Assembly (NCBI RefSeq): GCF_016888515.1
Contig: NZ_JAFEJK010000001.1
Location: forward strand, 1,769,475 to 1,833,474
Reading direction: 5' to 3'
Length of the DNA: 64,000 nucleotides
DNA from: Shimia biformata
GTDB lineage: Bacteria; Pseudomonadota; Alphaproteobacteria; Rhodobacterales; Rhodobacteraceae
This document shows positions 41,955 through 50,268 of the stretch, in pieces. The notes under the pieces were generated by a model. It made no database searches and was not told the DNA's origin. It saw only the letters and a list, made by a program, of their open reading frames with translations. Each line of letters opens with the position of its first letter. Position 1 is the first letter of the stretch. Both the position numbers and the translations under genes were made by a program.

Positions 41955-43190
41955 TCAGGCGGCCTTTTCCAGTTCAAAGGCATCATGCAGGGCTTGCACC
42001 GCAAGTTCCATGTATTTCCTGTCAATCAGCACGGAAATTTTGATTTCCGAGGTGGTGATGACCTTGATGTTGATGCCCTCGTCGCTGAGAACCTTGAACA
42101 TCTTGGCCGCGACACCGGATTGCGAGCGCATGCCGATGCCCACGACCGACACTTTCGAGACGCCGGGATCGGTGATCAGCTCGGCATAGTTCAGCGCCTT
42201 GCCCTTGATCTCGGTCAGCGCGGCCTCGGCCCGTTTCACCTGGTCGATCGGCAGCGAGAAGGTCATGTCCGTGCGGCCCTCTTCCGAGATGTTCTGCACG
42301 ATCATGTCCACGTTCACGCCAGCCTCGGAGAGGCAGCCGAAAATCGTCGATGCGATGCCCGGACGGTCGGCGACCGAAAGAAGGGTCATCTTGGCTTCAT
42401 CGCGGCTATAGGCGACGCCTGAAACAACATTGCTTTCCATGATTTCCTCCTCGTCGCAGACGAGCGTACCAGCTTCGTCGGACTGTTCTTCAAAACTCGA
42501 AAGGACACGCAGCTTGACCTTGTAGCGCATCGCCAGCTCGACCGAGCGGGTTTGCAGGACCTTGGCCCCGAGCGAGGCCAGTTCCAGCATTTCCTCGAAC
42601 GCGATCTTGTCCAGCTTGCGCGCCTTGGCGGTGATGCGCGGGTCGGTGGTATAGACGCCGTCGACATCGGTATAGATGTCGCAACGCTCGGCGTCGAAGG
42701 CGGCGGCAAAGGCCACGGCGGTCGTGTCCGATCCACCCCGTCCCAGCGTGGTGATACGGCCATCCTGCCCGATCCCCTGGAACCCGGCGACCACGGCGAC
42801 GCGCATGCCTTCACCAAACTTGGCCATGATGTTCGCGGGCGGAATATCCTCGATCCGCGCGGCAGCATGGGTGTCGGTGGTCATGACCGGCACCTGCCAG
42901 CCCTGCCAACTGCGGGCGGGGATGTCCATTTCCTGCAGGGTCAGCGCCATCAGCCCGGCGGTCACGTTCTCGCCCGACGACACGACGGCGTCATATTCCC
43001 GCGCGTCATAAAGCGGCGAGATCTCGTCAACCCAGCCCACCAGCTCATTGGTCTTGCCCGACATGGCCGAGACGATGACAATCACGTCATAGCCCTTGGC
43101 CACCTCGACTCCGACACGTTTCGCGGCACGGCGGATGCGATCGAGATTGGCGACGGAAGTGCCGCCGAATTTCATAACGAGAACGGGCAT
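41955..43190 (-). CDS. lysC: Aspartate kinase
   Basis: Aspartokinase (411 residues) makes aspartyl phosphate, the first step to lysine, threonine and methionine. The start MPVLVMKFGGTSVANLDRIR is the family signature; the active site continues with SAMSGKTNELVGWV, VVSSGENVTAGLMA, LGRGGSDTTAVAFAAAF and TDVDGVYTTDPRI. Two ACT domains (about 265-405) bind lysine/threonine for feedback control. The ATG at 43190 lies far inside a longer open frame. It is 64 bases upstream of ptsP in the same direction. thrC at 15434 is a downstream enzyme of the pathway. Confidence 0.97.
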   Translation of the reverse strand: MPVLVMKFGGTSVANLDRIRRAAKRVGVEVAKGYDVIVIVSAMSGKTNELVGWVDEISPLYDAREYDAVVSSGENVTAGLMALTLQEMDIPARSWQGWQVPVMTTDTHAAARIEDIPPANIMAKFGEGMRVAVVAGFQGIGQDGRITTLGRGGSDTTAVAFAAAFDAERCDIYTDVDGVYTTDPRITAKARKLDKIAFEEMLELASLGAKVLQTRSVELAMRYKVKLRVLSSFEEQSDEAGTLVCDEEEIMESNVVSGVAYSRDEAKMTLLSVADRPGIASTIFGCLSEAGVNVDMIVQNISEEGRTDMTFSLPIDQVKRAEAALTEIKGKALNYAELITDPGVSKVSVVGIGMRSQSGVAAKMFKVLSDEGINIKVITTSEIKISVLIDRKYMELAVQALHDAFELEKAA

Positions 43191-43314
43191 GGTCTGTCCT
43201 TGGCGCTTTTGTTGCGCGCGGTTTAATGCGCCCGCAACGATGTTGCAAGCGGGGTCGGGTGTCGCAGGGGAAAAGAGCCTTCGCCGGACGCCCGGCGGCA
43301 CGGTCGCGCCGGAT

Positions 43315-43336
43315 GAGTATTTGGGCAAGAAAGAAG
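43315..43336 (-). repeat. 3'-end motif copy 3 (CTTCTTTCTTG...AAATACTC on the minus strand)
   Basis: Begins three bases after the stop of the SDR gene, in the direction of that gene. A GC-rich segment with CGGGCGTCCGGCG hairpin potential follows. Identical to copy 2 over 22 bases. Confidence 0.75.
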
Positions 43337-43338
43337 GC

Positions 43339-43983
43339 TCAGAGCGGGTGGGGGCGGCCGTCCCAGGTTTCGAAACAGCCCGTTGTGGCAAGCGACAGCA
43401 CCTCGAAGCGGTCGATCAACCCGGCGGCGCTGTCTTCGACGGTGATATCCGCCGCGCCGCCGCCCATGTCGGTCTGCACCCAGCCGGGATGGTAGATGCC
43501 GACGGCGATTCCGATCTGGCGCAGGTCCGAGGCCAGGTTGCGGCCCAGATTGAGCGCCGCCGCCTTGGAGGCGCGATAGATATAGGAGCCGCCGGGCGCG
43601 CGGGTGTTCGATCCCATCTGGGACGAGATGATCGCGATCTTGGGGTCGGCAGACAGTTGTAGGTTGGGCAAGAGCGACTGCACGGTCAGGAACACGCCGG
43701 TCACGTTCACCGCAAAGGTCTGGGTCCAGAGGTCGGGCGCGAACCCGTCAGCCAGACCCTGTCCCTTGTCGAGATAGACCCCGGCGTTGCAAACCAGAAG
43801 GTCGACCGGAACACAGTCCAGTTTCCGGGCGAGGGCCTGTTGCTGGGCTTGGTCTGTCACGTCCAGTTGCACGGCGTCGCCGCCATGCCGCGCGGTGCCG
43901 GTCACATCGTCGCCGCGCGCACGAAATGCGGCGTCCAGCGCCTGACCTATGCCCCGGTTGGCGCCTGTGATCACCACATGCAT
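43339..43983 (-). CDS. Short-chain dehydrogenase/reductase
   Basis: This 214-residue SDR has the cofactor motif ITGANRGIGQALDAAF at the N-terminus, the conserved VCNAGVYLDKGQG, the catalytic serine in IAIISSQMGSNTRAPGG and the active-site YIYRASKAALNLG-like YRASKAAALN (YxxxK). It resembles the C-factor/sniffer-like small SDR group and needs NAD(P)H. Substrate unknown. It is followed downstream by lysC and preceded by the DUF1178 gene on the same strand, gap 11 bases. Confidence 0.9.
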   Translation of the reverse strand: MHVVITGANRGIGQALDAAFRARGDDVTGTARHGGDAVQLDVTDQAQQQALARKLDCVPVDLLVCNAGVYLDKGQGLADGFAPDLWTQTFAVNVTGVFLTVQSLLPNLQLSADPKIAIISSQMGSNTRAPGGSYIYRASKAAALNLGRNLASDLRQIGIAVGIYHPGWVQTDMGGGAADITVEDSAAGLIDRFEVLSLATTGCFETWDGRPHPL

Positions 43984-43994
43984 CGCCTGTCCCT

Positions 43995-44444
43995 TCAGTT
44001 GCTCTTGCGGGCTGGCCGGAACGGAAGCGGCGCGACGGGCACGCCATCCTCGATCAGGGCCTTGGCCTCGTCCGGTTTGGCTTCGCCATGGATGGCGCGG
44101 GCCGGAGTCTCACCCAGATACATCGAGCGCGCCTCGGATGCGAATTTGTCGCCCACATAGTCCGAGTTCTCCTCGACGTGGCGGCGCAGCTTGGCCAGCA
44201 TCGCCTCGGCGTCGGTCTCGGGCGACGAAAGCGGGCGGTCCGGTTGATTGTCCGCAGCCGGCGTCGTGGCGGCGTTTCGTGCCGGGCGGACGCGCGGCGC
44301 CATCAGCGATTTCTCGACCCTGGTGGATCCGCAATCGGTGCAGCTGACCATGCCGGCGGCGTGCAGCTTGTCAAACGCCTCGCCGGATTTGAACCAGCTT
44401 TCGAACCGGTGGTCATTGTCGCATTTCAGCGTGAATCGGATCAT
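43995..44444 (-). CDS. DUF1178 family protein
   Basis: The 149-residue protein starts MIRFTLKCDNDHRFESWFKS and has an N-terminal zinc-ribbon-like region with CDNDH and CTDCGS, then a low-complexity linker and a helical segment DAEAMLAKLRRHVEENSDYV GDKF split here, finishing with EDGVPVAPLPFRPARKSN. This is the DUF1178 pattern, common in alpha- and betaproteobacteria, with no known function. It is the first gene of a possible DUF1178-SDR transcript. Confidence 0.88.
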   Translation of the reverse strand: MIRFTLKCDNDHRFESWFKSGEAFDKLHAAGMVSCTDCGSTRVEKSLMAPRVRPARNAATTPAADNQPDRPLSSPETDAEAMLAKLRRHVEENSDYVGDKFASEARSMYLGETPARAIHGEAKPDEAKALIEDGVPVAPLPFRPARKSN

Positions 44445-44502
44445 CTCTCATGTCCGGGTTGTTGGTCGAACAAAGATAATCGCGCCGGGGCGGGCAATCA
44501 AG

Positions 44503-44976
44503 CTAACGCAGGTGACGCGGATCGAAACTGCGCAGAATTTGCGACAGTTCCGGTTCACGGACCTTGGCGGCGGCTTTCTTGGGTGAAAACCACTTGCGCC
44601 GCCGTTGCCCGGCCTCGCGGAAGCTGGTCAGCAGTTTCTTGGCCTTGACCGGGTACACCATGACAAGGCAGGGCAGGTCGCGCCTGTCTTCGAAGGTTTT
44701 GAAATAGGAGTAGATCCCAAGGCAGACATCATGGGCCTTGCCCTTGACGCCACCTTCCTCAAACGCTTCCTGCAGCGCGGCTTCGGCCGGGGTCAGCCCG
44801 TGCATCGGCCAGCCCTTGGGGATGATCCAGCGTTTCGAGGTGCGGCTGGTGATCAGCAGGATTTCGGGTTTGTCATTGTGAATACGATAGACCAACGCGC
44901 CGAACTGGGTGCGCACATCGGTCTTGCGCGCCGTTTTCAGCGTGATGGGACGTGGTCTTGGTATCTGGAGGGTCAC
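44503..44976 (-). CDS. Nudix hydrolase (DIPP-like)
   Basis: A Nudix-fold protein of about 157 residues. The Nudix box region is WPMHGLTPAEAALQEAFEEG, followed by GV; its metal-binding EExG core is kept, but the first glutamate and the arginine of the consensus are replaced by Leu and Gln. The rest (FGALVYRIHNDKPEILLITS, KRWIIPKGWPM, WFSPKKAAAKVREPELSQIL) resembles diphosphoinositol polyphosphate or diadenosine polyphosphate phosphohydrolases of alphaproteobacteria. The start is uncertain: I use a GTG at 44976 giving MTLQIPRPRPIT, while an open frame continues further upstream. Confidence 0.83.
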   Translation of the reverse strand: MTLQIPRPRPITLKTARKTDVRTQFGALVYRIHNDKPEILLITSRTSKRWIIPKGWPMHGLTPAEAALQEAFEEGGVKGKAHDVCLGIYSYFKTFEDRRDLPCLVMVYPVKAKKLLTSFREAGQRRRKWFSPKKAAAKVREPELSQILRSFDPRHLR

Positions 44977-45082
44977 TTGCCGCACCTGCCAAAATCTGCC
45001 CGTGTTGTTCTTGTTGCCCGCAAGTGTAACCGAGGCCGGGGGGCGCGCCAAGGCCGGGCGCGGCATTTGGTCGGGTATTGAA

Positions 45083-45124
45083 ACGCAAAAGCGGCGCCAC
45101 AAGGGGCGCCGCTTGTCGTTTTTT
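45083..45124 (-). terminator. Terminator after the NCS2 permease gene
   Basis: A 10-bp perfect stem AAGCGGCGCC/GGCGCCGCTT (45089-45098 and 45105-45114) stands 39 bases beyond the permease stop. T-rich sequence follows on both strands (TTTTGCGTTT on minus; GTCGTTTTTT on plus), so it may act in both directions. Confidence 0.75.
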
Positions 45125-45162
45125 CAGGCCGTTTTTTAGGCCGATTCTTCAGGCGGATCGCC

Positions 45163-46587
45163 TCAGACGTGGTTGTCCTTGGGCAACGAGCCCTTGGAAT
45201 GACCCGCCATGCCGCCCGAGACCTCTTCCGTTGCCTCGTCCGACAGTTCCTCGGGCAGGATCAGGTTCAGCACGATGGCGATCAGCGCGGCGGGCAGGAT
45301 GCCCGAGGTCGCCAGCACCTTCAGTGTGCCGGGCAGGTATTGCAGCGCGCCCGGTTCCAGTTGCAGGCCCAGACCGAGGCTCAGCGAGATCGCGAAGATC
45401 ACCATGTTGCGGCGGTTCCAGTTCACATCCGACAGCATCGACACACCGGCCGAGGTCACCATGCCGAACATCACGATCACACCACCGCCGAGGACCTCGA
45501 TCGGAACGGTCGAGATAATGGCGCCGATTTTCGGGACCAGCCCGCAAAGGATCAGGAACAGCGCGCCGATGGTGACGACGTGGCGGCTCATGACGCCGGT
45601 CATGGCGATCAGGCCGACGTTCTGGCTGAACGAAGTGTTGGGAAGCGCCCCGAACAGGCCCGATACGGCGGTGCCCAGACCGTCGGCAAAGGTCGCGCCC
45701 TGGATTTCCTTGTCGGTGGCTTCACGGCCCGCGCCGCCCTTGGTGATCCCCGACACGTCGCCCACGGTTTCCACCGCCGAGACAAAGGACATCAGGCAGA
45801 AGCCGATGATCGCGGCGACCGAGAACTCAAGCCCGAAATGCAACGGGTTCGGCAGGGCAAAGCTGGCTGCGCGCCCGACGCCGCCAAAGCTGACCATGCC
45901 CATGAGGAAGGCGACGATGTAACCGGCGATCAGGCCCAGCAGCACGGCCGAGACCGAGATCATGCCACGGGCATAGAATTTCAGCCCCAGCGTCACGATG
46001 ATCACCACACTGGCGACAAACCAGTTCTGGGCCGAACCGTATTCCTCGGTCCCGATGGCGGGCACACCCCCGGCGGCATACTGAATGCCGACCTTGACCA
46101 GCGCCAGACCGATCATGGTGACCACAAGGCCGGTGACAAGCGGTGGCAGGGCAAAGCGGATCTTGCCGATGACAAGGCCAAGGCAGGCATGGAACAGGCC
46201 GCCGACAAGGATACCGCCCATCAGGACGGCAATCGCGTCAACGCCCTTTCCTGCAACCAGCGGGATCATGATCGGGATAAAGGCAAAGCTGGTGCCCTGC
46301 ACGATGGGCAGACGCGCGCCTGCCGGACCTATGCCGATGGTCTGGATCAGCGTCGCGACGCCGGCAAAGAACATCGACATCTGGATCATATAGATCATCT
46401 GCGGGAAATCGGGTGAGTTCGAGCCAAAGCCGAACCCGGCCGCGCCGCAGACGATGATGGCGGGGGTGACGTTCGAAACGAACATCGCCAGCACGTGCTG
46501 GATGCCCAGCGGCACCGCCTTGGCCAGTGGTGGCGTGTAATTGGGGTCTTTCAGCTGCTCAGCTGTCCCTATGGAAGTGTCAACCAT
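45163..46587 (-). CDS. NCS2 family xanthine/urate permease
   Basis: This 474-residue membrane carrier has about 14 helices. The NCS2 motifs are intact: LGIQHVLAMFVSNVTPAIIV, RLPIVQGTSFAFIPIMIPLV, SFVSAVETVGDVSGITKGG (the ETxGD substrate motif) and GALPNTSFSQNVGLIAMTGV, where the NTSFSQN sequence is typical of xanthine/uric acid rather than uracil carriers. It lies 90 bases upstream of nothing else on its strand but follows allA, so the order allA then permease on the minus strand suggests one transcript for purine uptake and breakdown. Confidence 0.93.
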   Translation of the reverse strand: MVDTSIGTAEQLKDPNYTPPLAKAVPLGIQHVLAMFVSNVTPAIIVCGAAGFGFGSNSPDFPQMIYMIQMSMFFAGVATLIQTIGIGPAGARLPIVQGTSFAFIPIMIPLVAGKGVDAIAVLMGGILVGGLFHACLGLVIGKIRFALPPLVTGLVVTMIGLALVKVGIQYAAGGVPAIGTEEYGSAQNWFVASVVIIVTLGLKFYARGMISVSAVLLGLIAGYIVAFLMGMVSFGGVGRAASFALPNPLHFGLEFSVAAIIGFCLMSFVSAVETVGDVSGITKGGAGREATDKEIQGATFADGLGTAVSGLFGALPNTSFSQNVGLIAMTGVMSRHVVTIGALFLILCGLVPKIGAIISTVPIEVLGGGVIVMFGMVTSAGVSMLSDVNWNRRNMVIFAISLSLGLGLQLEPGALQYLPGTLKVLATSGILPAALIAIVLNLILPEELSDEATEEVSGGMAGHSKGSLPKDNHV

Positions 46588-46677
46588 ACGCGTTTCTCCT
46601 TGTTGTATGGGGATCTTGCCGCTTCTTTGGTGGCGGCTTCGATGGGTGAGGCCGGGCGCGTCATGCCGCCCGTCCGG

Positions 46678-47163
46678 TCAGGCGCGAACAACCGTGTAAG
46701 GGTGTTCGAACCAGAATTCCTCCAGGTTTGGACCGTCGCCGATGCGGTCGATGACGGCAAAAAGGCCGGGGGTCTCCAGCGGGGTCAGAACCCCGTGCCA
46801 GGTGTTGCGGTGAAAGTTGATGCCCTGTCCCGGCCGGGTCAGGAAGGCCAGCGGTGTGCCCGGTTTCCCGTCTTCGTCTGGCGCAACGATGACAAGGAAC
46901 GAGGTCTCGCTCATCGGGATGAACGCCTGAGAGCCATCGGGGTGCCGTTCGACCATGTCGAGCGTATAGGGCAGGGCGCGGGGTTTGGCGTCAAACAGGC
47001 TGATCCCGGCCTTGCCCTCGCTGAAATCCATCGCGGCAAGGTCGTGGTGACGACCACACATGCCCTGATTGATCAGCTTCGTGGGCGCGTCGCGCAATTC
47101 GATCACATCGCCAAAGGGGGCGAAGGCGGCGGCGGTGAGAGGGTGGGCAGCAATGGTTTTCAT
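46678..47163 (-). CDS. allA: Ureidoglycolate lyase
   Basis: AllA (161 residues) splits ureidoglycolate to glyoxylate and urea at the end of the allantoin route. It starts MKTIAAHPLTAAAFAPFGDV and contains the cupin-fold signatures HPDGSQAFIPM, FLVIVAPDEDGKP and GINFHRNTWHGVLTPL, where the histidines line the active site. The ATG at 47163 is 20 codons inside a longer frame and sits just before folded repeat copy B. Order and strand suggest cotranscription with the puuE-uraD fusion upstream and the permease downstream. Confidence 0.94.
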   Translation of the reverse strand: MKTIAAHPLTAAAFAPFGDVIELRDAPTKLINQGMCGRHHDLAAMDFSEGKAGISLFDAKPRALPYTLDMVERHPDGSQAFIPMSETSFLVIVAPDEDGKPGTPLAFLTRPGQGINFHRNTWHGVLTPLETPGLFAVIDRIGDGPNLEEFWFEHPYTVVRA

Positions 47164-47170
47164 GATACCT

Positions 47171-47252
47171 CCCCGGATCGCATGCGATCCGGGATGCGCC
47201 CGACCGCCCCCAGGCGGGCGCATTCTGCTCCCGCCTCGGTCCGGCGCATCCC
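47171..47252. repeat. Folded GC-rich repeat, copy B
   Basis: An 82-base element between the PuuE-UraD and AllA genes. Hairpin 1 is the 20-base palindrome CCGGATCGCATGCGATCCGG; the outer stem is GGGATGCGCC (47191-47200) with GGCGCATCCC (47243-47252); the inner hairpin is CCGCC/GGCGG. Being transcribed as part of the purine operon it would separate allA from the upstream gene with a stable RNA fold. Confidence 0.8.
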
Positions 47253-47269
47253 TGCTGTTTCGCGCAAAC

Positions 47270-48685
47270 TCACGGCAACAGGTCCATCAGGCGGAACTCG
47301 GCGATCCGTTCGACCTGTTTGCAGGCCTCGGCGAATTCGGTTTCGGTGTCGTGGTTGATCCGGCGTTTGAAGGCGGCAAGGATCGACGCCTTGTCATGGT
47401 CACGCACCGCTATGATGAAGGGAAAGCCGTGCTTGTCCACATACTCGGTGTTGAGCGCGGTAAAGGTCTCGCGTTCCTCATCGGTCAGCATATCAAGCCC
47501 TGCACCCGCCTGTTCGGAGGTGCTTTCCGCCGTCAAACGTCCCGCCGCCGCCAGTTTCCCGGCAAGGTCGGGGTGGGCGGTCAGAACGCCCAGACGTTCG
47601 GCACGCGACGCGCTGCGGAACATCCGCGCCAGCGCGTTATGCACGCCTGCCGCGCAGTCATGGGCGGGGCCAAGCTCCAGATCGAAGGCGCGCTCGGCAA
47701 TCCACGGCGAATGCTCGAAGATCGAGCCATAGGCGGCCACGAATTCCTCGCGGCTCATCTGGCTGGGACGGGTGCGGCGCTGATGCGGATGAGTCTTGGC
47801 CCAGTGTTCGGCGATGTCGATGCGGCGCGGGGTCCAGACCCCGTCGAACCCGGCGATATAGTCCAGAAACCGCTTCAGCCCGGCAATCTTGCCCGGACGC
47901 CCGATCAGGCGGCAATGCAGACCGATCGACATCATCTTGGGGGCGCCGTCGGTGCCTTCGGCATAAAGCGTGTCGAACGCGTCCTTGAGATAGGAATAGA
48001 ACTGTTCACCCGTGATCCAGCCAGGGCTGGTGGCGAAGCGCATGTCATTGGCTTCCAGCGTGTAGGGAATGATCAGCTGGTCCCGGTCCCCGACCTCAAG
48101 CCAATAGGGAAGGTCGTCGTCATAGGTGTCCGAGACATAGTCAAACCCGCCTTCCTCGGCGACAAGGCGCACGGTATTGGCGCTGCAGCGCCCGGTATAC
48201 CAGCCGCGCGGCCGTTCGCCGACAACCTCGGTGTGCAGGCGCACGGCCTCGGCAATGGCGGCGCGTTCCTCGGCTTCGGGCATGTCCTTGTGTTCGACCC
48301 ATTTCAACCCGTGGGACGCGATCTCCCAACCCGCCGATTTCATCGCGGCAAGCTGTTCGGGGCTGCGGGCAAGGGCCGACGCGACGCCATAGATCGTCAG
48401 CGGAATACCCGCCCCGGTGAACAGACGGTGCAGGCGCCAGAACCCGGCCCGCGCGCCGTATTCATAGATCGATTCCATGTTCCAGTGGCGCTGACCCGGC
48501 CATTGCGCCGCGCCGGGAATATCGGACAGGAAGGCCTCGGAGGCTGCATCGCCATGCAGCACGCAATTCTCGCCGCCTTCTTCGTAATTCAGGACAAATT
48601 GCACCGCGATCCTGGCGTCGCCGGGCCAGTGAGGGTGGGGCATATCTGGTCCATGCCCCCGCATGTCACGACTATATCTTGTCAT
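47270..48685 (-). CDS. puuE: Fused allantoinase PuuE and OHCU decarboxylase UraD
   Basis: A 471-residue fusion. Residues 1-300 are the polysaccharide-deacetylase-like allantoinase PuuE (VQFVLNYEEGGENCVLHGD, WPGQRHWNMESIYEYGARAG, EIASHGLKWVEH, GWYTGRCSANTVRLV), which opens allantoin to allantoate without the usual amidohydrolase fold. Residues 305-471 are 2-oxo-4-hydroxy-4-carboxy-5-ureidoimidazoline decarboxylase (SQMSREEFVAAYGSIFEHSP, LTAHPDLAGKL with the catalytic His, LNTEYVDKHGFPFIIAVR). One polypeptide therefore carries the steps before and after (S)-allantoin. It is divergent from uraH across 151 bases. Confidence 0.95.
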   Translation of the reverse strand: MTRYSRDMRGHGPDMPHPHWPGDARIAVQFVLNYEEGGENCVLHGDAASEAFLSDIPGAAQWPGQRHWNMESIYEYGARAGFWRLHRLFTGAGIPLTIYGVASALARSPEQLAAMKSAGWEIASHGLKWVEHKDMPEAEERAAIAEAVRLHTEVVGERPRGWYTGRCSANTVRLVAEEGGFDYVSDTYDDDLPYWLEVGDRDQLIIPYTLEANDMRFATSPGWITGEQFYSYLKDAFDTLYAEGTDGAPKMMSIGLHCRLIGRPGKIAGLKRFLDYIAGFDGVWTPRRIDIAEHWAKTHPHQRRTRPSQMSREEFVAAYGSIFEHSPWIAERAFDLELGPAHDCAAGVHNALARMFRSASRAERLGVLTAHPDLAGKLAAAGRLTAESTSEQAGAGLDMLTDEERETFTALNTEYVDKHGFPFIIAVRDHDKASILAAFKRRINHDTETEFAEACKQVERIAEFRLMDLLP

Positions 48686-48836
48686 ATGTGTTCCCGTGTC
48701 ACGTTTATTTGGTTCTAACCCAAAATAATCGCCAAGACTTTCCTGAAATTTTTGAAAGAGCTATTCGCGCCGCCCCCGTGACGAATGGCATCAGATGTCG
48801 GATAAAGAGACGGAACGCTGACAAATGAGGCATTTC

Positions 48837-49193
48837 ATGGCCGGATACCTGACCACCCATGTGCTTGATACTGCCCGCGGCTGCCCGGCCGAGGGCATCC
48901 GAATCGCGCTGTTCCGCATCAAGGACGGCGCCCGGGAAAAAATCGCCGAAACCGTGACCAATGACGACGGCCGCACCGATGCCCCGATTCTACCTGCGGG
49001 CGACTTCGCGACCGGCACGTATGAGCTGGTGTTCTTCTGCGGCGACTATCTGCGCGCAACCGGGCAGGCGGGGGATAACCCGCTGTTTCTGGACGAGGTG
49101 CCGCTGCGCTTTGGCATGAGCGACCCAGAGGCGCATTACCACGTGCCGCTGTTGCTGTCGCCTTACGGCTATTCGACCTATCGCGGGTCCTAA
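48837..49193 (+). CDS. uraH: 5-hydroxyisourate hydrolase
   Basis: This transthyretin-like enzyme (118 residues) hydrolyses 5-hydroxyisourate, the product of urate oxidation, to OHCU. It begins MAGYLTTHVLDTARGCPAEG with the active-site His8, and ends HYHVPLLLSPYGYSTYRGS, the C-terminal YRGS tetrapeptide that defines the hydrolase versus transthyretin. I chose the second ATG because GAGG lies eight bases before it; an ATG at 48825 is the alternative. It completes the urate-to-allantoin steps with PuuD and the UraD domain. Confidence 0.95.
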   Translation: MAGYLTTHVLDTARGCPAEGIRIALFRIKDGAREKIAETVTNDDGRTDAPILPAGDFATGTYELVFFCGDYLRATGQAGDNPLFLDEVPLRFGMSDPEAHYHVPLLLSPYGYSTYRGS

Positions 49194-49212
49194 ACCGGGC
49201 CGCCTTCGGCGA

Positions 49213-49234
49213 GAGTATTTGGACAAGAAAGAAG
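49213..49234 (-). repeat. 3'-end motif copy 4 (CTTCTTTCTTG...AAATACTC on the minus strand)
   Basis: Lies nine bases after the LysR stop, in the LysR direction, and is followed by the hairpin CGCCGAAGGCG. One base differs from copies 2 and 3 (GTCC for GCCC). Confidence 0.75.
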
Positions 49235-49242
49235 GGCGCGGC

Positions 49243-50166
49243 TCAGGTCGCGCCTTTTTGCCGTTGTGCCAGCGCCTGCTGGATGCGACCGGTCATGAAG
49301 TCGATGAACAGCCGGGTCTTGGGGTCCTGGTGGCGACGGTGGGTATAAAGACAGGCCATCTGGATCGGAATCGGCGGCGTGTCGGTCAGGATCGGCACAA
49401 GCGCGCCCGATGACAGGTGTTCGGCAATCTCGAATACCGGCTTCAGGATGATCCCGTGCCCGTCCAGCGCCCAGCCCGTCAGCACGTCGCCGTCATCGGA
49501 TTCAAACGGGCCTTTCACCGCGATCTTGCGGATGCCTTCCGGGGTCTGCAGCGGCCATTGGAATTCGGGCGCGCCGGGATAGCGCAGGTTCAGGCAGTCA
49601 TGCGCGCCGGTCTCAAGCTCGGCCGGTTTCTGCGGCGTGCCCCGCGCCGCCAGATAGTCCGGCGCGGCGCAGATCACGCGCGGACAGTCGGCAATCTTTT
49701 TCATCCGCAGGTTTGAATCCTCGGGCACACCAAGGAAAAACGCCACGTCCAGACCTTCGGCCGTCAGGTCAAGCTTGCGATCACTCAGCCGCAGCCGCAC
49801 GTCGATCAACGGGTATTCCTGTTTGAATTCAGGCACATCCGGCGCGATCAGGCGGCGCCCGACCCCAAGGGGCGCGGCCACGAACAGCGTCCCGCGCGGG
49901 GATGACGTCACCTGATTCACCGCGGCCTCGGCCTCGTCAATGGCTTCAAGGATGCGGCAGGCGCCTTCGTAAAAGATGCGCCCCTGCTCGGTCGGGTTCA
50001 ACTGCCGCGTGGTGCGCTGGAACAGGCGCACATTGAGATAGTCCTCAAGCTGCGAGATACGCGACGACGCCACCGCCGCCGAAATGCGTTGATCGCGGGC
50101 AGCGGCGGACATATTGCCCAATTCATAGACACGGACGAAGGTGCGGATATTGTCGAAATAGCTCAT
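49243..50166 (-). CDS. LysR family transcriptional regulator of the purine locus
   Basis: The 307-residue regulator has the LysR winged helix at residues 1-60 (FDNIRTFVRVYELGNMSAAA, SSRISQLEDYLNVRLFQRTT) and a periplasmic-binding-like effector domain after residue 90. The ATG at 50166 marks the true start although the frame stays open for more than 1 kb upstream, opposite puuD. It is divergent from puuD across 102 bases and convergent with uraH, so it probably controls puuD and perhaps the whole catabolic set in response to urate or a related intermediate; this is inference from position. Confidence 0.9.
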   Translation of the reverse strand: MSYFDNIRTFVRVYELGNMSAAARDQRISAAVASSRISQLEDYLNVRLFQRTTRQLNPTEQGRIFYEGACRILEAIDEAEAAVNQVTSSPRGTLFVAAPLGVGRRLIAPDVPEFKQEYPLIDVRLRLSDRKLDLTAEGLDVAFFLGVPEDSNLRMKKIADCPRVICAAPDYLAARGTPQKPAELETGAHDCLNLRYPGAPEFQWPLQTPEGIRKIAVKGPFESDDGDVLTGWALDGHGIILKPVFEIAEHLSSGALVPILTDTPPIPIQMACLYTHRRHQDPKTRLFIDFMTGRIQQALAQRQKGAT

Positions 50167-50268
50167 TCTTTGATTTTTTTTGAAGCTGTTCGGGTTTTTT
50201 CCAAGATAGAAGATAATCGCGACGCTTGCTAGCGTGTCAGGAAGGAATAATCGAAGGGGAGAGCCAGG

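Noticed and set aside
44503-45102. Nudix gene starting at 45102
   Set aside because: The first 42 codons would overlap the bidirectional terminator region and show no similarity to the family; a GTG at 44976 gives a normal length.
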